From NCBI RefSeq assembly GCF_018614585.1, contig NZ_JAGGOI010000014.1, positions 1 to 64,000 on the forward strand: a DNA stretch of 64,000 nt. The letters are read 5' to 3'. This DNA is from Streptomyces sp. ISL-1. GTDB taxonomy: Bacteria > Actinomycetota > Actinomycetes > Streptomycetales > Streptomycetaceae. Made by a program: the position numbers and the translations under genes. Below, one piece after another: positions 47,563-58,451 of the stretch. The notes under the pieces were generated by a model. That model had not been told where the DNA came from. It did no database searches and saw nothing but the letters and a program-made list of their open reading frames with translations. Within the stretch, counting starts at the first letter, position 1. Each line of letters begins with the position of its first letter.

Positions 47563-48807
47563 CTACTTGGTCCACTCCGCCCAGGACATGTTCCAGCCGT
47601 TCAGGCCGTTCTCCGGGGATATCTGCTTGTCCTTGGAGTTCTTCACGATCACCACGTCACCGACGATCGAGCTGTCGAAGAACCAGGCCGCCGGGGTGGA
47701 GCTGTCACCGGCGCCGCGGGCGTCACGCAGGCCGACGCAGCCGTGGCTGACATTCGCCGATCCGAAGGTCCCGGACGAGGCCCAGTAGTTGCCGTGAATG
47801 AAGGTGCCCGAGTTGGACAGGCGCATCGCGTGCGGCACGTCCTTGATGTCGTACTCGCCACCGAAGCCGACGGTGGCGCCGTTCATCCGGGTCACCTTGT
47901 ACTTCTCGCTGATGACCATCTGGCCGTTGTACGTGGTGGTCGACGGCGCGCCCGCGGTGATCGGGACATTCTTGATCTGCTTGCCGTCGCGTACGACCTT
48001 CATCCGGTGGGCCTTGGCGTCCACCGTGGAGACCTGGCTGCGGCCGACGGTGAACTTCACCGTCTTGGACTGCTTGCCGTACACACCCGGGCGGCCCTCG
48101 ACGCCGTCCAGGTTCAGCTTCACGGTCACCTTGGTGCCGGCGGCCCAGTACTTCTCCGGCCGGAAGTCGAGGCGGTCGTTGCCGAACCAGTGGCCCTCGA
48201 CCGGCACCGACGGCTCGGCCGTCACCTTGATGGCCCTCTCGACGGCGCCGGGGTCGGTGATGCCACGGGTGAAGTTGATCGAGACCGGCATTCCGACGCC
48301 GACCGTCGAACCGTCCTCGGGGCTGTACTGCCCGATGAAAGTGTTCTTCGGGACGAGCGTGGTGAAGCTCGTGTCCTTCGCCGACTCCCGGCCGTCTTCG
48401 TCCTTGGCGACGGCGTGCACCTTGTACTTGGTGGAGCCGGCCAGATGCTGCAGCGGCTGCCAACTGGCGCCGTCCGCGGCGAGCTTGCCCTCGATCGGGG
48501 CGCCCTTGTCGTCCTGGACCGTGACAGTGGTCAGCTTGCCCTTGGCCGCCGTAACCTTCAGCGCTCCACTGGTGGCGACCGAGTCGGCGCCGTCCTTGGG
48601 CACTATGGTCACCACCGCCTGGGAGGCCGCGTTCCCGACCTTCCCGCCGTCCTTGTTGCCCTTGCCGTCGCCGTCCTTGTCGGAGTCTCCGCCTCCGCAG
48701 GCCGTGACCAGCACCAGCAATGCCCCCAGCACCAGAGCCCGCAGCGGAGCGCCCCCGCGCCCGCGTCCCGCCCCGGCCGACGCCCCCGATATCGGCTGCC
48801 TGTTCAA
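47563..48807 (-). CDS. L,D-transpeptidase lipoprotein (YkuD type), first copy
   Basis: L,D-transpeptidases make 3-3 cross-links in peptidoglycan and resist most beta-lactams. This 414-aa protein starts at TTG 48807 behind GGGGAGAG, a start set by the ribosome site; the frame upstream to 48891 lacks one. A lipoprotein signal ends at VLVTACGGG, followed by a Lys/Asp/Gly-rich linker. Two Ig-like beta domains (about residues 55-260) precede the YkuD domain, which contains HGNYWASSGTFGSANVSHGC and CVGLRDARG with the catalytic Cys. It lies in tandem with a paralogue. Confidence 0.95.
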   Translation of the reverse strand: MNRQPISGASAGAGRGRGGAPLRALVLGALLVLVTACGGGDSDKDGDGKGNKDGGKVGNAASQAVVTIVPKDGADSVATSGALKVTAAKGKLTTVTVQDDKGAPIEGKLAADGASWQPLQHLAGSTKYKVHAVAKDEDGRESAKDTSFTTLVPKNTFIGQYSPEDGSTVGVGMPVSINFTRGITDPGAVERAIKVTAEPSVPVEGHWFGNDRLDFRPEKYWAAGTKVTVKLNLDGVEGRPGVYGKQSKTVKFTVGRSQVSTVDAKAHRMKVVRDGKQIKNVPITAGAPSTTTYNGQMVISEKYKVTRMNGATVGFGGEYDIKDVPHAMRLSNSGTFIHGNYWASSGTFGSANVSHGCVGLRDARGAGDSSTPAAWFFDSSIVGDVVIVKNSKDKQISPENGLNGWNMSWAEWTK

Positions 48808-48990
48808 AATGGTCTCTCCCCTCGCACGGCCTGGCCCCGCCACGGCCCGCACCCCCGCGCGCCTCAGGCACGCACGGCGATAGATAATCACACCCCGGGT
48901 AGTTGATCCTCCCCGCGAATGTCACCGTTCAGTCCCAACTTGTCCGGCGGGCTCATCTGAAACGGTGCGGGCCTTGCAGGTCAGCGAGGG

Positions 48991-50205
48991 TCAACCCAGC
49001 GCGGAACCGGCCTTCCACGCCTTCCAGTCCAGGTTCCAGCCGCCGAGACCGTTGGCGGGGTCGACCTTCTTGTCACGCGAGTTGAAGACCTCGACCACAT
49101 CGCCGATCAGCGTCCGGTCGAAGAACCAGCCGGCCGGGGTGTCCCCGCTGCCGCCCTTCACATCACGCAGTCCGACACAGCCGTGGGAGACGTTCGCCGA
49201 GCCGAACGTCTCCGGCGCGGCCCAGTAGTTGCCGTGCAGGAAAGTGCCGGATTTGGTCAGCCGCACCGCGTGCGGCACATCCTTGATGTCGTACTCACCC
49301 CTGCCATTGCGCCTCTTGAAGCCGACCGTCGCACCGTTCATCCGGGTCACGTCGAACATCTCCATGACCACCATCTTTCCGTTGTACGTCGTCGACTTGG
49401 GCGCTCCCGCCGTGATCGGCAGGGTCGCCAGAACCCCGCCCTCGCGCCGTACCTCCATGGTGTGCTTCGCCGCGTCGACGAGCGAGACCTGCGAACGGCC
49501 GATGGTGAAGGCGATGGTCTTCTGCTGGATGCCGTACACCCCCGGCGCGCCCTCGACGTCGCGCAGCCGTAGCTCGACGGTGACCTCGGTGCCCGGCTTC
49601 CAGTAGTCGCGCGGACGGAAGTCGAGGCGCTCGTCGCTGAACCAGTGGCCCGCGATCTCGACCGGCGGGTCCGAACTGACGCGGATGGCGCGCTCGACGG
49701 CCTCGCGGTCCTGGATCTCCCGGTTGAAGTCGAAGGAGACGATCATGCCGGTGCCGACGGTCGAGCGGTGCTCGGGCTTGAAGTAGCCGATGAAGCGGCG
49801 CTCGGGAACCCGTGTGGTGAAGGTCGTGTGACGCGCCGAGCGGCGGCCGTGCGCGTCCAGGGCGACCACGTCGACGCTGTACTTGGCGGCCAGGTCGAGG
49901 CGGGTGCCCTCGTCCGGCTTCCAGGTCAGGCCGTCCTCGGAGATCTCACCGTGGATCTCGGTGGGCTGAGCGTCCTCGACCTGCGTCACCTTGACCCGCT
50001 CGATCCGGCCGCCGGGCAGCCGCACCTCGAGGGGCCCTTCGAGGCCGACCCCCTTCGCGCCGTCCTCGGGGACGACTCGGATCGTGTCCTCGACCGACCG
50101 GGGCTTGCTGCCGACGTCCAGCTTCTCGCTGGTGCACCCGGTCAGCCCGGCCATGAGTCCTGCCCATGTCAGGGCGATGGCCACGCCCTGCCCTGCCCGC
50201 TTCAT
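48991..50205 (-). CDS. L,D-transpeptidase lipoprotein (YkuD type), second copy
   Basis: This 404-aa paralogue has the same order: lipoprotein signal ending GLMAGLTGCTSEKL, two Ig-like domains, then a YkuD domain with FLHGNYWAAPETFGSANVSH and HGCVGLRDVKG. The sequence of the catalytic core is very close to that of the first copy, so the pair arose by tandem duplication. The chosen start is ATG 50205; GTG 50217 is also possible, and the ribosome site GGGCGG is weak for both. Confidence 0.94.
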   Translation of the reverse strand: MKRAGQGVAIALTWAGLMAGLTGCTSEKLDVGSKPRSVEDTIRVVPEDGAKGVGLEGPLEVRLPGGRIERVKVTQVEDAQPTEIHGEISEDGLTWKPDEGTRLDLAAKYSVDVVALDAHGRRSARHTTFTTRVPERRFIGYFKPEHRSTVGTGMIVSFDFNREIQDREAVERAIRVSSDPPVEIAGHWFSDERLDFRPRDYWKPGTEVTVELRLRDVEGAPGVYGIQQKTIAFTIGRSQVSLVDAAKHTMEVRREGGVLATLPITAGAPKSTTYNGKMVVMEMFDVTRMNGATVGFKRRNGRGEYDIKDVPHAVRLTKSGTFLHGNYWAAPETFGSANVSHGCVGLRDVKGGSGDTPAGWFFDRTLIGDVVEVFNSRDKKVDPANGLGGWNLDWKAWKAGSALG

Positions 50206-50422
50206 TACGTGTCTCACGTACCGCCCAACGACCACGCCCCTCCAGGGGAAACGTGAGAGCAGGGCCATGTTGGGACAAGAGCAGCGCGGGCAGAACAGGT
50301 GGGAGGACCACGCGTGGGCTGCCGCGGCCGGGACGCCGTGAGCAGCCGTACTTCCCCCGGAGCCTCCGGCGCCCGGGGAGGTACCCCCTTGCGTGGCCCG
50401 ACGAGCCGCGGGAGGCCGGCAG

Positions 50423-52732
<2,310 letters not shown>

Positions 52733-52880
52733 TCCCCCGGGCGGCCGTGGGGCGTTGCGTGCCGCGGCCGTGGAGCGCTGCCTGCCTCGGCACGGGGGGT
52801 CGCTGCCTGCCTCGGCCGGCGGGGCCGCTGCCACAAAATCGGATGAGCGCTGTCAGTGGTGAACCGTAGGCTCACGCCTG

Positions 52881-55295
52881 ATGCCCGAAAAACATGCAGC
52901 TGCCAAGGACCGGTCCACCGTACGTTCACTGCTTCGGCTGTGGCCGTATGTACGTCCTGTCCGAACTCGCCTGTTCAGTGCGGCATTTGTCGCCGTCGTG
53001 GCCTCCTGTCTGGGCCTGGTCATCCCCCTCGTACTGAAGTGGATCGTGGACGGCCCGGTGGCCGGCCGGGACCCCGGCGGGGTCTGGCTCGGGGCGCTGG
53101 CCCTGCTGTTGCTGGGGGTCGCCGAGGCGGGGCTCTTCGGGATGAGGCGGTGGCTGGTGGCCCGGCCGCTGGCGGGGGTCGAGGCGGCGATGCGGGCGGA
53201 TCTCTACCGGCATCTGCAGCGGCTGCCGGTGGCCTTCCACGACCGGTGGGCGTCGGGCCAGTTGCTGTCGCGCGGCACGACGGATCTGATGCTGCTGCGG
53301 ATGTTCCTGGCGTTCCCACTGACCTTTCTGCTGGTCAACGCGGTGACGATTCTGGTCGGGTTTGTCATTCTGCTGGACCAGCAGTGGACGCTGGGGCTGG
53401 TACTGCTCGCGCCGATCGTGCCGCTGGTGATTCTCTGCTCGCTGTTCGAGTCGCGGTACGCGGTCGTCGCGCGGCTGGCGCAGGACCAGGTCGGCGATCT
53501 GACGACGGTCGTCGAGGAGAGCGTGCTCGGCATCCGCATCGTCAAGGGCTTCGGCCGCCACCGCAGCCAGGCGCGCGCCTTCCGCGAGCTCTCGGAGCGG
53601 CTGCGCGGCACGGAGCTCGGCAAGGCGCGGCTGCTGGCGGGGATCTGGGCGCTGATCACGACGATCCCCGAGGTGGCGATCGGCGCGGCTCTGGTACTCG
53701 GCACGGTCCAGGTCGCGGACGGCGGCCTGTCGGCGGGCACGCTGGTGGCGTTCCTGTCGACGGCGCTGGCGCTGCGATGGCCGGTGGAGTCGATCGGCTT
53801 TCTGCTGGCCATGAGTCAGGAGGCGGCGACGGCCACGGAACGGTACTTCGAGGTGATGGACGCGGCACCGGAGTCGAGCAGGAGCGGGTCCGCGGACGCC
53901 GCCATGTCCGGGGCGACGGGGGTCGCAGGGGTCGCTCGGATCGCCGAGGCCGGGGCGACCGGAGCGGTCGGAGCGGTCGGAGCGACCGGGGGCACGGAGG
54001 TCGCCGACCACGCCCGGGACGCGGGGGCCGCCGAGGTCGGGGCGGCCGGGGCCACAGGGGTCGACGAGGTCGCCCGGATCGCCGAGGTCACTGCGGCCGG
54101 AGCGACCGGAGCGACCGGGGGCAGGGAGGTCGCCGACCACGCCCGGGTCGCGGGGGCCGCCGAGGGGTTGTGCTTCGAGGGGGTCGAGTTCCGCTATCCG
54201 GACGCCCCGGCGCAGTCCGCGCCCGTGCTCGCCCGTATCGATCTACGGGTTCGGCCCGGGGAGACGATGGCCCTGGTCGGGAGCACCGGCTCCGGGAAGA
54301 CGACGCTCACCGCGCTCGTACCGCGGCTCCACGAAGTGACCGCCGGGCGGATCACGCTGGACGGGGAGGACATCGCCGCGATGCCGCGGGAGCGGCTGCG
54401 GCGGCTGGTGTCGGTGGCGTTCGAGGAGCCGACGCTCTTCTCGGCGAGCGTCGGCGAGAACGTCCTGATGGGTGCGGAGGACGCGGGCGAGCCGGAGTTG
54501 GGCCGGGCGCTCGACATCGCGCAGGCCGGTTTCGTGCGTGCGCTGCCGCACGGCGCGGACACCCAGGTCGGCGAACAGGGCCTCACCCTCTCCGGCGGCC
54601 AGCGCCAACGCCTCGCCCTGGCCCGGGCGGTGGTCGGGCGCCCGCGCTTCCTGGTCCTCGACGACCCGCTGTCGGCACTGGACGTCCATACGGAGGCCCT
54701 GGTGGAGGCGGCCCTGCGCAGGGTGCTGGAAGGCACGACGGCTCTGGTGGTCGCGCACCGCCCGTCGACCGTGATGCTGGCGGACCGGGTGGCGCTGCTC
54801 TCCGGGGGCCGCATCGCGGCGGTGGGCACGCATCGCGAACTGCTGCGTACGAATGCGGAGTACGCGTGGCTGATGTCGGGGGCGGAGCCGGGGTCGCAGC
54901 CGCGGAACGGTCAGTCGCCGCGCAAGGCCGGACCCGAGGCGGGGACCGCTCGGTCGACAGCCGCCGAGGCCGGACCCGAGGCCGGACCCAAGGCGGGGAC
55001 CGCTCGGTCGACAGTCGCCGAGGCCGGACCCGAGGCCGGGACCGCTCCGTCGACAGCCGCCGAGGCCCCCCGAGCCGTATCCGGGAGTGGCGGGACGGCG
55101 ATCCCGACGGCAGCGGCCGCCACCCACGAGGACGATCCCGCCGGGCCGGCGGACGGCGAAGCCGCACGCCTTGCCGGCCGGGACGTGGCCGACGAGGCGC
55201 TCGGTCGCCCGGAGCCCCGGGACGGGCCTTCCCACGGTGCGGCCCAACTGCCCGCCGCCCCCTCGTCCGGCCACGCCGAAGGGAGTCCCCGATGA
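52881..55295 (+). CDS. ABC exporter half-transporter with degenerate ATP site and expanded repeat linker
   Basis: This 804-aa protein has an N-terminal six-helix domain (to about residue 330) and a nucleotide-binding domain from about residue 429 (GVEFRYPDAP, Walker A GSTGSGKTT with Lys473, signature LTLSGGQRQRLALARAV). Walker B is VLDDPLSALD with Asp595 where Glu is usual, and the Q-loop region is AFEEPTLFS rather than Gln. Between the domains is a linker of about 80 residues with a duplicated Val/Ala/Gly/Glu-rich unit (53931-54035 and 54069-54164). The last 135 residues are a repetitive Ala/Glu/Gly tail. It pairs with the next gene as a heterodimer; ATGA overlap. The promoter TAGGCT at 52867-52872 implies a leaderless message. 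Confidence 0.92.
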   Translation: MPEKHAAAKDRSTVRSLLRLWPYVRPVRTRLFSAAFVAVVASCLGLVIPLVLKWIVDGPVAGRDPGGVWLGALALLLLGVAEAGLFGMRRWLVARPLAGVEAAMRADLYRHLQRLPVAFHDRWASGQLLSRGTTDLMLLRMFLAFPLTFLLVNAVTILVGFVILLDQQWTLGLVLLAPIVPLVILCSLFESRYAVVARLAQDQVGDLTTVVEESVLGIRIVKGFGRHRSQARAFRELSERLRGTELGKARLLAGIWALITTIPEVAIGAALVLGTVQVADGGLSAGTLVAFLSTALALRWPVESIGFLLAMSQEAATATERYFEVMDAAPESSRSGSADAAMSGATGVAGVARIAEAGATGAVGAVGATGGTEVADHARDAGAAEVGAAGATGVDEVARIAEVTAAGATGATGGREVADHARVAGAAEGLCFEGVEFRYPDAPAQSAPVLARIDLRVRPGETMALVGSTGSGKTTLTALVPRLHEVTAGRITLDGEDIAAMPRERLRRLVSVAFEEPTLFSASVGENVLMGAEDAGEPELGRALDIAQAGFVRALPHGADTQVGEQGLTLSGGQRQRLALARAVVGRPRFLVLDDPLSALDVHTEALVEAALRRVLEGTTALVVAHRPSTVMLADRVALLSGGRIAAVGTHRELLRTNAEYAWLMSGAEPGSQPRNGQSPRKAGPEAGTARSTAAEAGPEAGPKAGTARSTVAEAGPEAGTAPSTAAEAPRAVSGSGGTAIPTAAAATHEDDPAGPADGEAARLAGRDVADEALGRPEPRDGPSHGAAQLPAAPSSGHAEGSPR

Positions 55296-57130
55296 CCATG
55301 ACCACCACCTCTACCGCCCCCAGTGACCTTAAGGACGAGGGCGATCCCTTCGACCGGGATGCCCTGCCCGCGCCCCAGGGAGCGACCGGCGCGCTGTTGC
55401 GTTCTCTTCTCGCGGCCCGGCGCGCACCCGTCGTGAGGGCCGCGCTCCTCCTGCTGCTCCAGCAGGCCGCCGTCCAGGCCGGGCCCCTCCTCGTGGCGTA
55501 CGCCATCGACCGCGGCGTCCCCGCCTTCCGGCGCCACGACTACGGGCCGCTCATCGCGGTCGCCATCGGGTACGCCGTGTGCGCGCTCGGCGCTGGCCTG
55601 CTCCAGTACGCCTTCATCCGCACCTCCGCACGGGTCAACCAGGACGTCCTCCTCGACCTGCGCGGCCGGATCTTCCGCCATGCCCAGGCACTGAGCGTCG
55701 ACTTCCACGAGCGTTACACGTCCGGCCGGCTGATCTCCCGCTCGACCACCGACGTGGAGTCCCTGCGGGAGCTGCTCAGCGAAGGGCTCCAGGAGCTGAT
55801 CGCGGTCGTCCTCGCCTTCGTCTACATCTCGGCCATGCTGCTCTGGCTGGACCTCGGACTCGGCGCGCTCGCCGTGCTCTCCTTCGTACCGCTGTATCTG
55901 CTCGTACGCCGCTACCAGCGTCGCGTCGCCGTCGTCTTCCGCACCCGCTCCACCTTGATCGCCGCGGTCATCGTGAAGTTCGCGGAGACGATGAACGGCA
56001 TCCGTCCGGTGCGCGCGTTCCGGCGCGAGCACGCCAATGACGTGGAGTTCCGGCGCCTCAACCACCGCCATGAGCGCAGCAATGGCGACGGCCTGCTGGA
56101 GATGGCGCGCTATGTCGTCGGCTCCCGGCTCGTCGCCAATACCGCCGTCGCCGGGATCGTCGTGTGGGGCGCGTACCGCGTCGCCTCCGGCACTCTCGCG
56201 CTCGGCGTGCTGGCTGCCGCCGTGCTGTATCTGCGGCGGCTCTACGACCCGATCGACCGGCTCGGGATGTTCCTCAACTCCTACCAGTCCGCGGCCGCTT
56301 CGCTCGAGAAGATCGCCGGCCTGCTGGCCCAGACGCCGTCCGTACCGGAGGCGCGGGATCCCAAGGAGCTGCCCGCCCCGCACGGCGACCACCCCGGCCG
56401 CGAGGTCGTCTTCGAGGACGTCCGCTTCGCCTACCGCACCGGCGGCGAGGTGCTGCCCCGCTTCGGCCTGACGATCCCGGCCGGCCAGACGGTCGCCGTC
56501 GTCGGCTCGACCGGCGCGGGCAAGTCCACGCTGGCCAAGCTGCTGGCCCGCTTCTACGACCCCACCGAGGGCCGGGTCCTCCTCGACGGCGTCGAGCTGC
56601 GCGATCTGGCCACGCCGGAGCTGCGGCGCGGGGTCGTGATGGTGACGCAGGAGGCGTTCTTGTTCTCCGGGACGGTCGCGGAGAACATCGCGATCGGACG
56701 GCCGGAGGCTTCGCGTGCCGAGATCGAGCGCGCCGCGAAGGCGATCGGCGCGCACGATTTCATCAGCGGCCTGCCGGACGGCTACGACACCGACGTACGC
56801 AAACGGGGCGGCCGCATCTCGGCCGGTCAGCGTCAGCTGGTCGCATTCGCCCGCGCGCTGCTCGCCGATCCGGCGGTGCTGATCCTCGACGAGGCGACGA
56901 GCTCGCTCGACATCCCGGGGGAAAGGGCGGTGCAGCGGGCGATGGACACGGTGCTGCGCGGCCGTACGGCCGTCGTCATCGCGCACCGGTTGTCGACGGT
57001 GGAGATCGCGGACCGGGTGCTTGTGATGGAGCACGGGCGCATCGTTGAGGACGGGGCGCCGGCCGACCTCATCGGTGGGGAGGGGAGGTTCGCCGATCTG
57101 CACCGGGCGTGGCGCGACAGCCTCGTCTGA
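55292..57130 (+). CDS. ABC exporter half-transporter with catalytic ATP site
   Basis: This 612-aa protein has a 30-residue polar N-terminus, a six-helix domain (about residues 40-330) and a canonical nucleotide-binding domain: VGSTGAGKSTLAKLL (Walker A), VVMVTQEAFLFSG (Q-loop), LILDEATSSLD with catalytic Glu534 and VIAHRLSTVE (H-loop). The signature is ISAGQ instead of LSGGQ. Paired with the preceding protein, one nucleotide site is degenerate (Asp595 plus ISAGQ) and the other is fully catalytic, as known for heterodimeric exporters. The cargo is unknown. Confidence 0.95.
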   Translation: MTMTTTSTAPSDLKDEGDPFDRDALPAPQGATGALLRSLLAARRAPVVRAALLLLLQQAAVQAGPLLVAYAIDRGVPAFRRHDYGPLIAVAIGYAVCALGAGLLQYAFIRTSARVNQDVLLDLRGRIFRHAQALSVDFHERYTSGRLISRSTTDVESLRELLSEGLQELIAVVLAFVYISAMLLWLDLGLGALAVLSFVPLYLLVRRYQRRVAVVFRTRSTLIAAVIVKFAETMNGIRPVRAFRREHANDVEFRRLNHRHERSNGDGLLEMARYVVGSRLVANTAVAGIVVWGAYRVASGTLALGVLAAAVLYLRRLYDPIDRLGMFLNSYQSAAASLEKIAGLLAQTPSVPEARDPKELPAPHGDHPGREVVFEDVRFAYRTGGEVLPRFGLTIPAGQTVAVVGSTGAGKSTLAKLLARFYDPTEGRVLLDGVELRDLATPELRRGVVMVTQEAFLFSGTVAENIAIGRPEASRAEIERAAKAIGAHDFISGLPDGYDTDVRKRGGRISAGQRQLVAFARALLADPAVLILDEATSSLDIPGERAVQRAMDTVLRGRTAVVIAHRLSTVEIADRVLVMEHGRIVEDGAPADLIGGEGRFADLHRAWRDSLV

Positions 57131-57259
57131 GCCCGCGGTCGGCCGCCGCCCGGGCGAAGGGAGCCGGAGGCGGGGCTTCCGCCCGGTTCACTGCCGTGCG
57201 GCGCAGGCCCCCGATCAGCGGGAAGGTATGCAGATCATCGCGGGACCGTACTGATCTGT

Positions 57260-58006
57260 GTGATCGTGGAGCTCATGACTGACTCGACGCCTGACGTGAT
57301 CCTGGTGCCGGAGCTGTATGTCGGCTATCCCGAGGTGGCTTTCGGCGGCTTCGTCGCGGGCGTTCTGGCGGAGCGCTCCGGGGCGAAGACGGTTCGAGTG
57401 GACTTCCGCGGTCCTGTGCCGGTCGCAGTGCCCGTGCGGATCGCCGGAACGGGGGACGGCGGCTGGCAGTTGGGCGAAGCCGGGCTGCCGCTCGCGATTG
57501 CCGCCCCTGCCGAACTGGACCTCGACGCTCCGGCCGCGCCGAGCTGGGACGAGGCGGTCGCCGCGGCCGAGGCGTTCCGGGCCGCGCCGCCCGCCGGGCT
57601 CGTCGACTGCTTCGGCTGCGGACTGGACCGTACGCCGGACCGCGGACTGCGCCAGCACTGCACGCCGGTGCCGGGACGCGACATGGTGGCCTGCGACTGG
57701 ACCCCGGATCCGGCGCTCGCGGACCCGGACGGCCTGCTTCCGCCGGAACTGGTCTGGGGGGCACTGGACTGCCCGGGCAACTGGGCGGGCCGGCTGCTCG
57801 GCAGCCAGCGTTCGGGCGCGGTGACGGCCTCCCTCACGGCGACGCTCCTGCGCCCGGTCGCCGCGGCGTCGCCGCACATCTCGTACGCCTGGGTCCTCGC
57901 CGAGTCGGGCCGCAAGCACACGCTGGGCGTGGCCCTGGCAACAGCCGACGGCGAGTTGTGCGCCGTGGGCGAGGCCCTGTGGCTGGACCCGAGGCCCGCG
58001 GCCTGA
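57260..58006 (+). CDS. Unknown protein with hotdog-like features (248 aa)
   Basis: I do not recognise a named family. The protein has VGYPEVAFGGFVAGVLAERS at the N-terminus, resembling a hotdog helix region. A cysteine-rich stretch CFGCGLDRTPDRGL lies in the middle, and a second half ends in VTASLTATLLRPVAAASP, RKHTLGVALATADGELCAVG and EALWL, matching the last strands of hotdog thioesterases. A thioesterase-like role is possible but unproved. The start is uncertain among GTG 57260, GTG 57266 and ATG 57275. It follows the exporter pair at a 129-bp distance. Confidence 0.7.
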   Translation: MIVELMTDSTPDVILVPELYVGYPEVAFGGFVAGVLAERSGAKTVRVDFRGPVPVAVPVRIAGTGDGGWQLGEAGLPLAIAAPAELDLDAPAAPSWDEAVAAAEAFRAAPPAGLVDCFGCGLDRTPDRGLRQHCTPVPGRDMVACDWTPDPALADPDGLLPPELVWGALDCPGNWAGRLLGSQRSGAVTASLTATLLRPVAAASPHISYAWVLAESGRKHTLGVALATADGELCAVGEALWLDPRPAA

Positions 58007-58451
58007 CACAGCGCGGCACGTACGCGTGAGGACGCCAACTCCGGCTCGCAGTCCGGCGATGCGGCATGGCCCGGTGCCGTGAGACACCGGCATGCGGGAC
58101 GACGAGTGGACGGCACGGAACGAGCCATGCTCGAAATGAGCGCCGCGACCGGGAACCATCGTGCGCTCAACACCCAGTTCACATAAGCGAGTTCACACTG
58201 GGGCTGAAACGCTGTTCTATTTCGGGCTCGGCGAACCCTCGACGCCTTCGCGGCAATGATCGACGAAACGTCCGCTTAACGAACATGACTATTCGGGCAT
58301 CGGACGATTTCCGGCCAATTCCTTGACGCGCCCCTGACATGTGCCGTTCAGGCTGTCACTCTTCCCCCAATCCACGCTCCACACGCTCCGCATGCTCTGC
58401 CCGGTCGGCCTCACCCAGCCGCCCGGTACCCCCCTCGCAGAAGGAGTTCGC
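58007..58451. promoter_or_regulatory. Upstream region of the M4 protease gene
   Basis: This 445-bp gap has a moderately AT-rich patch at 58240-58320 and TTGACG at 58323-58328 as a -35 candidate, with a weakly matching -10 further on (CAGGCT, 58349-58354, spacer 20). The gene's AAGGAG ribosome site is at 58441-58446. I see no RNA gene. Confidence 0.5.
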
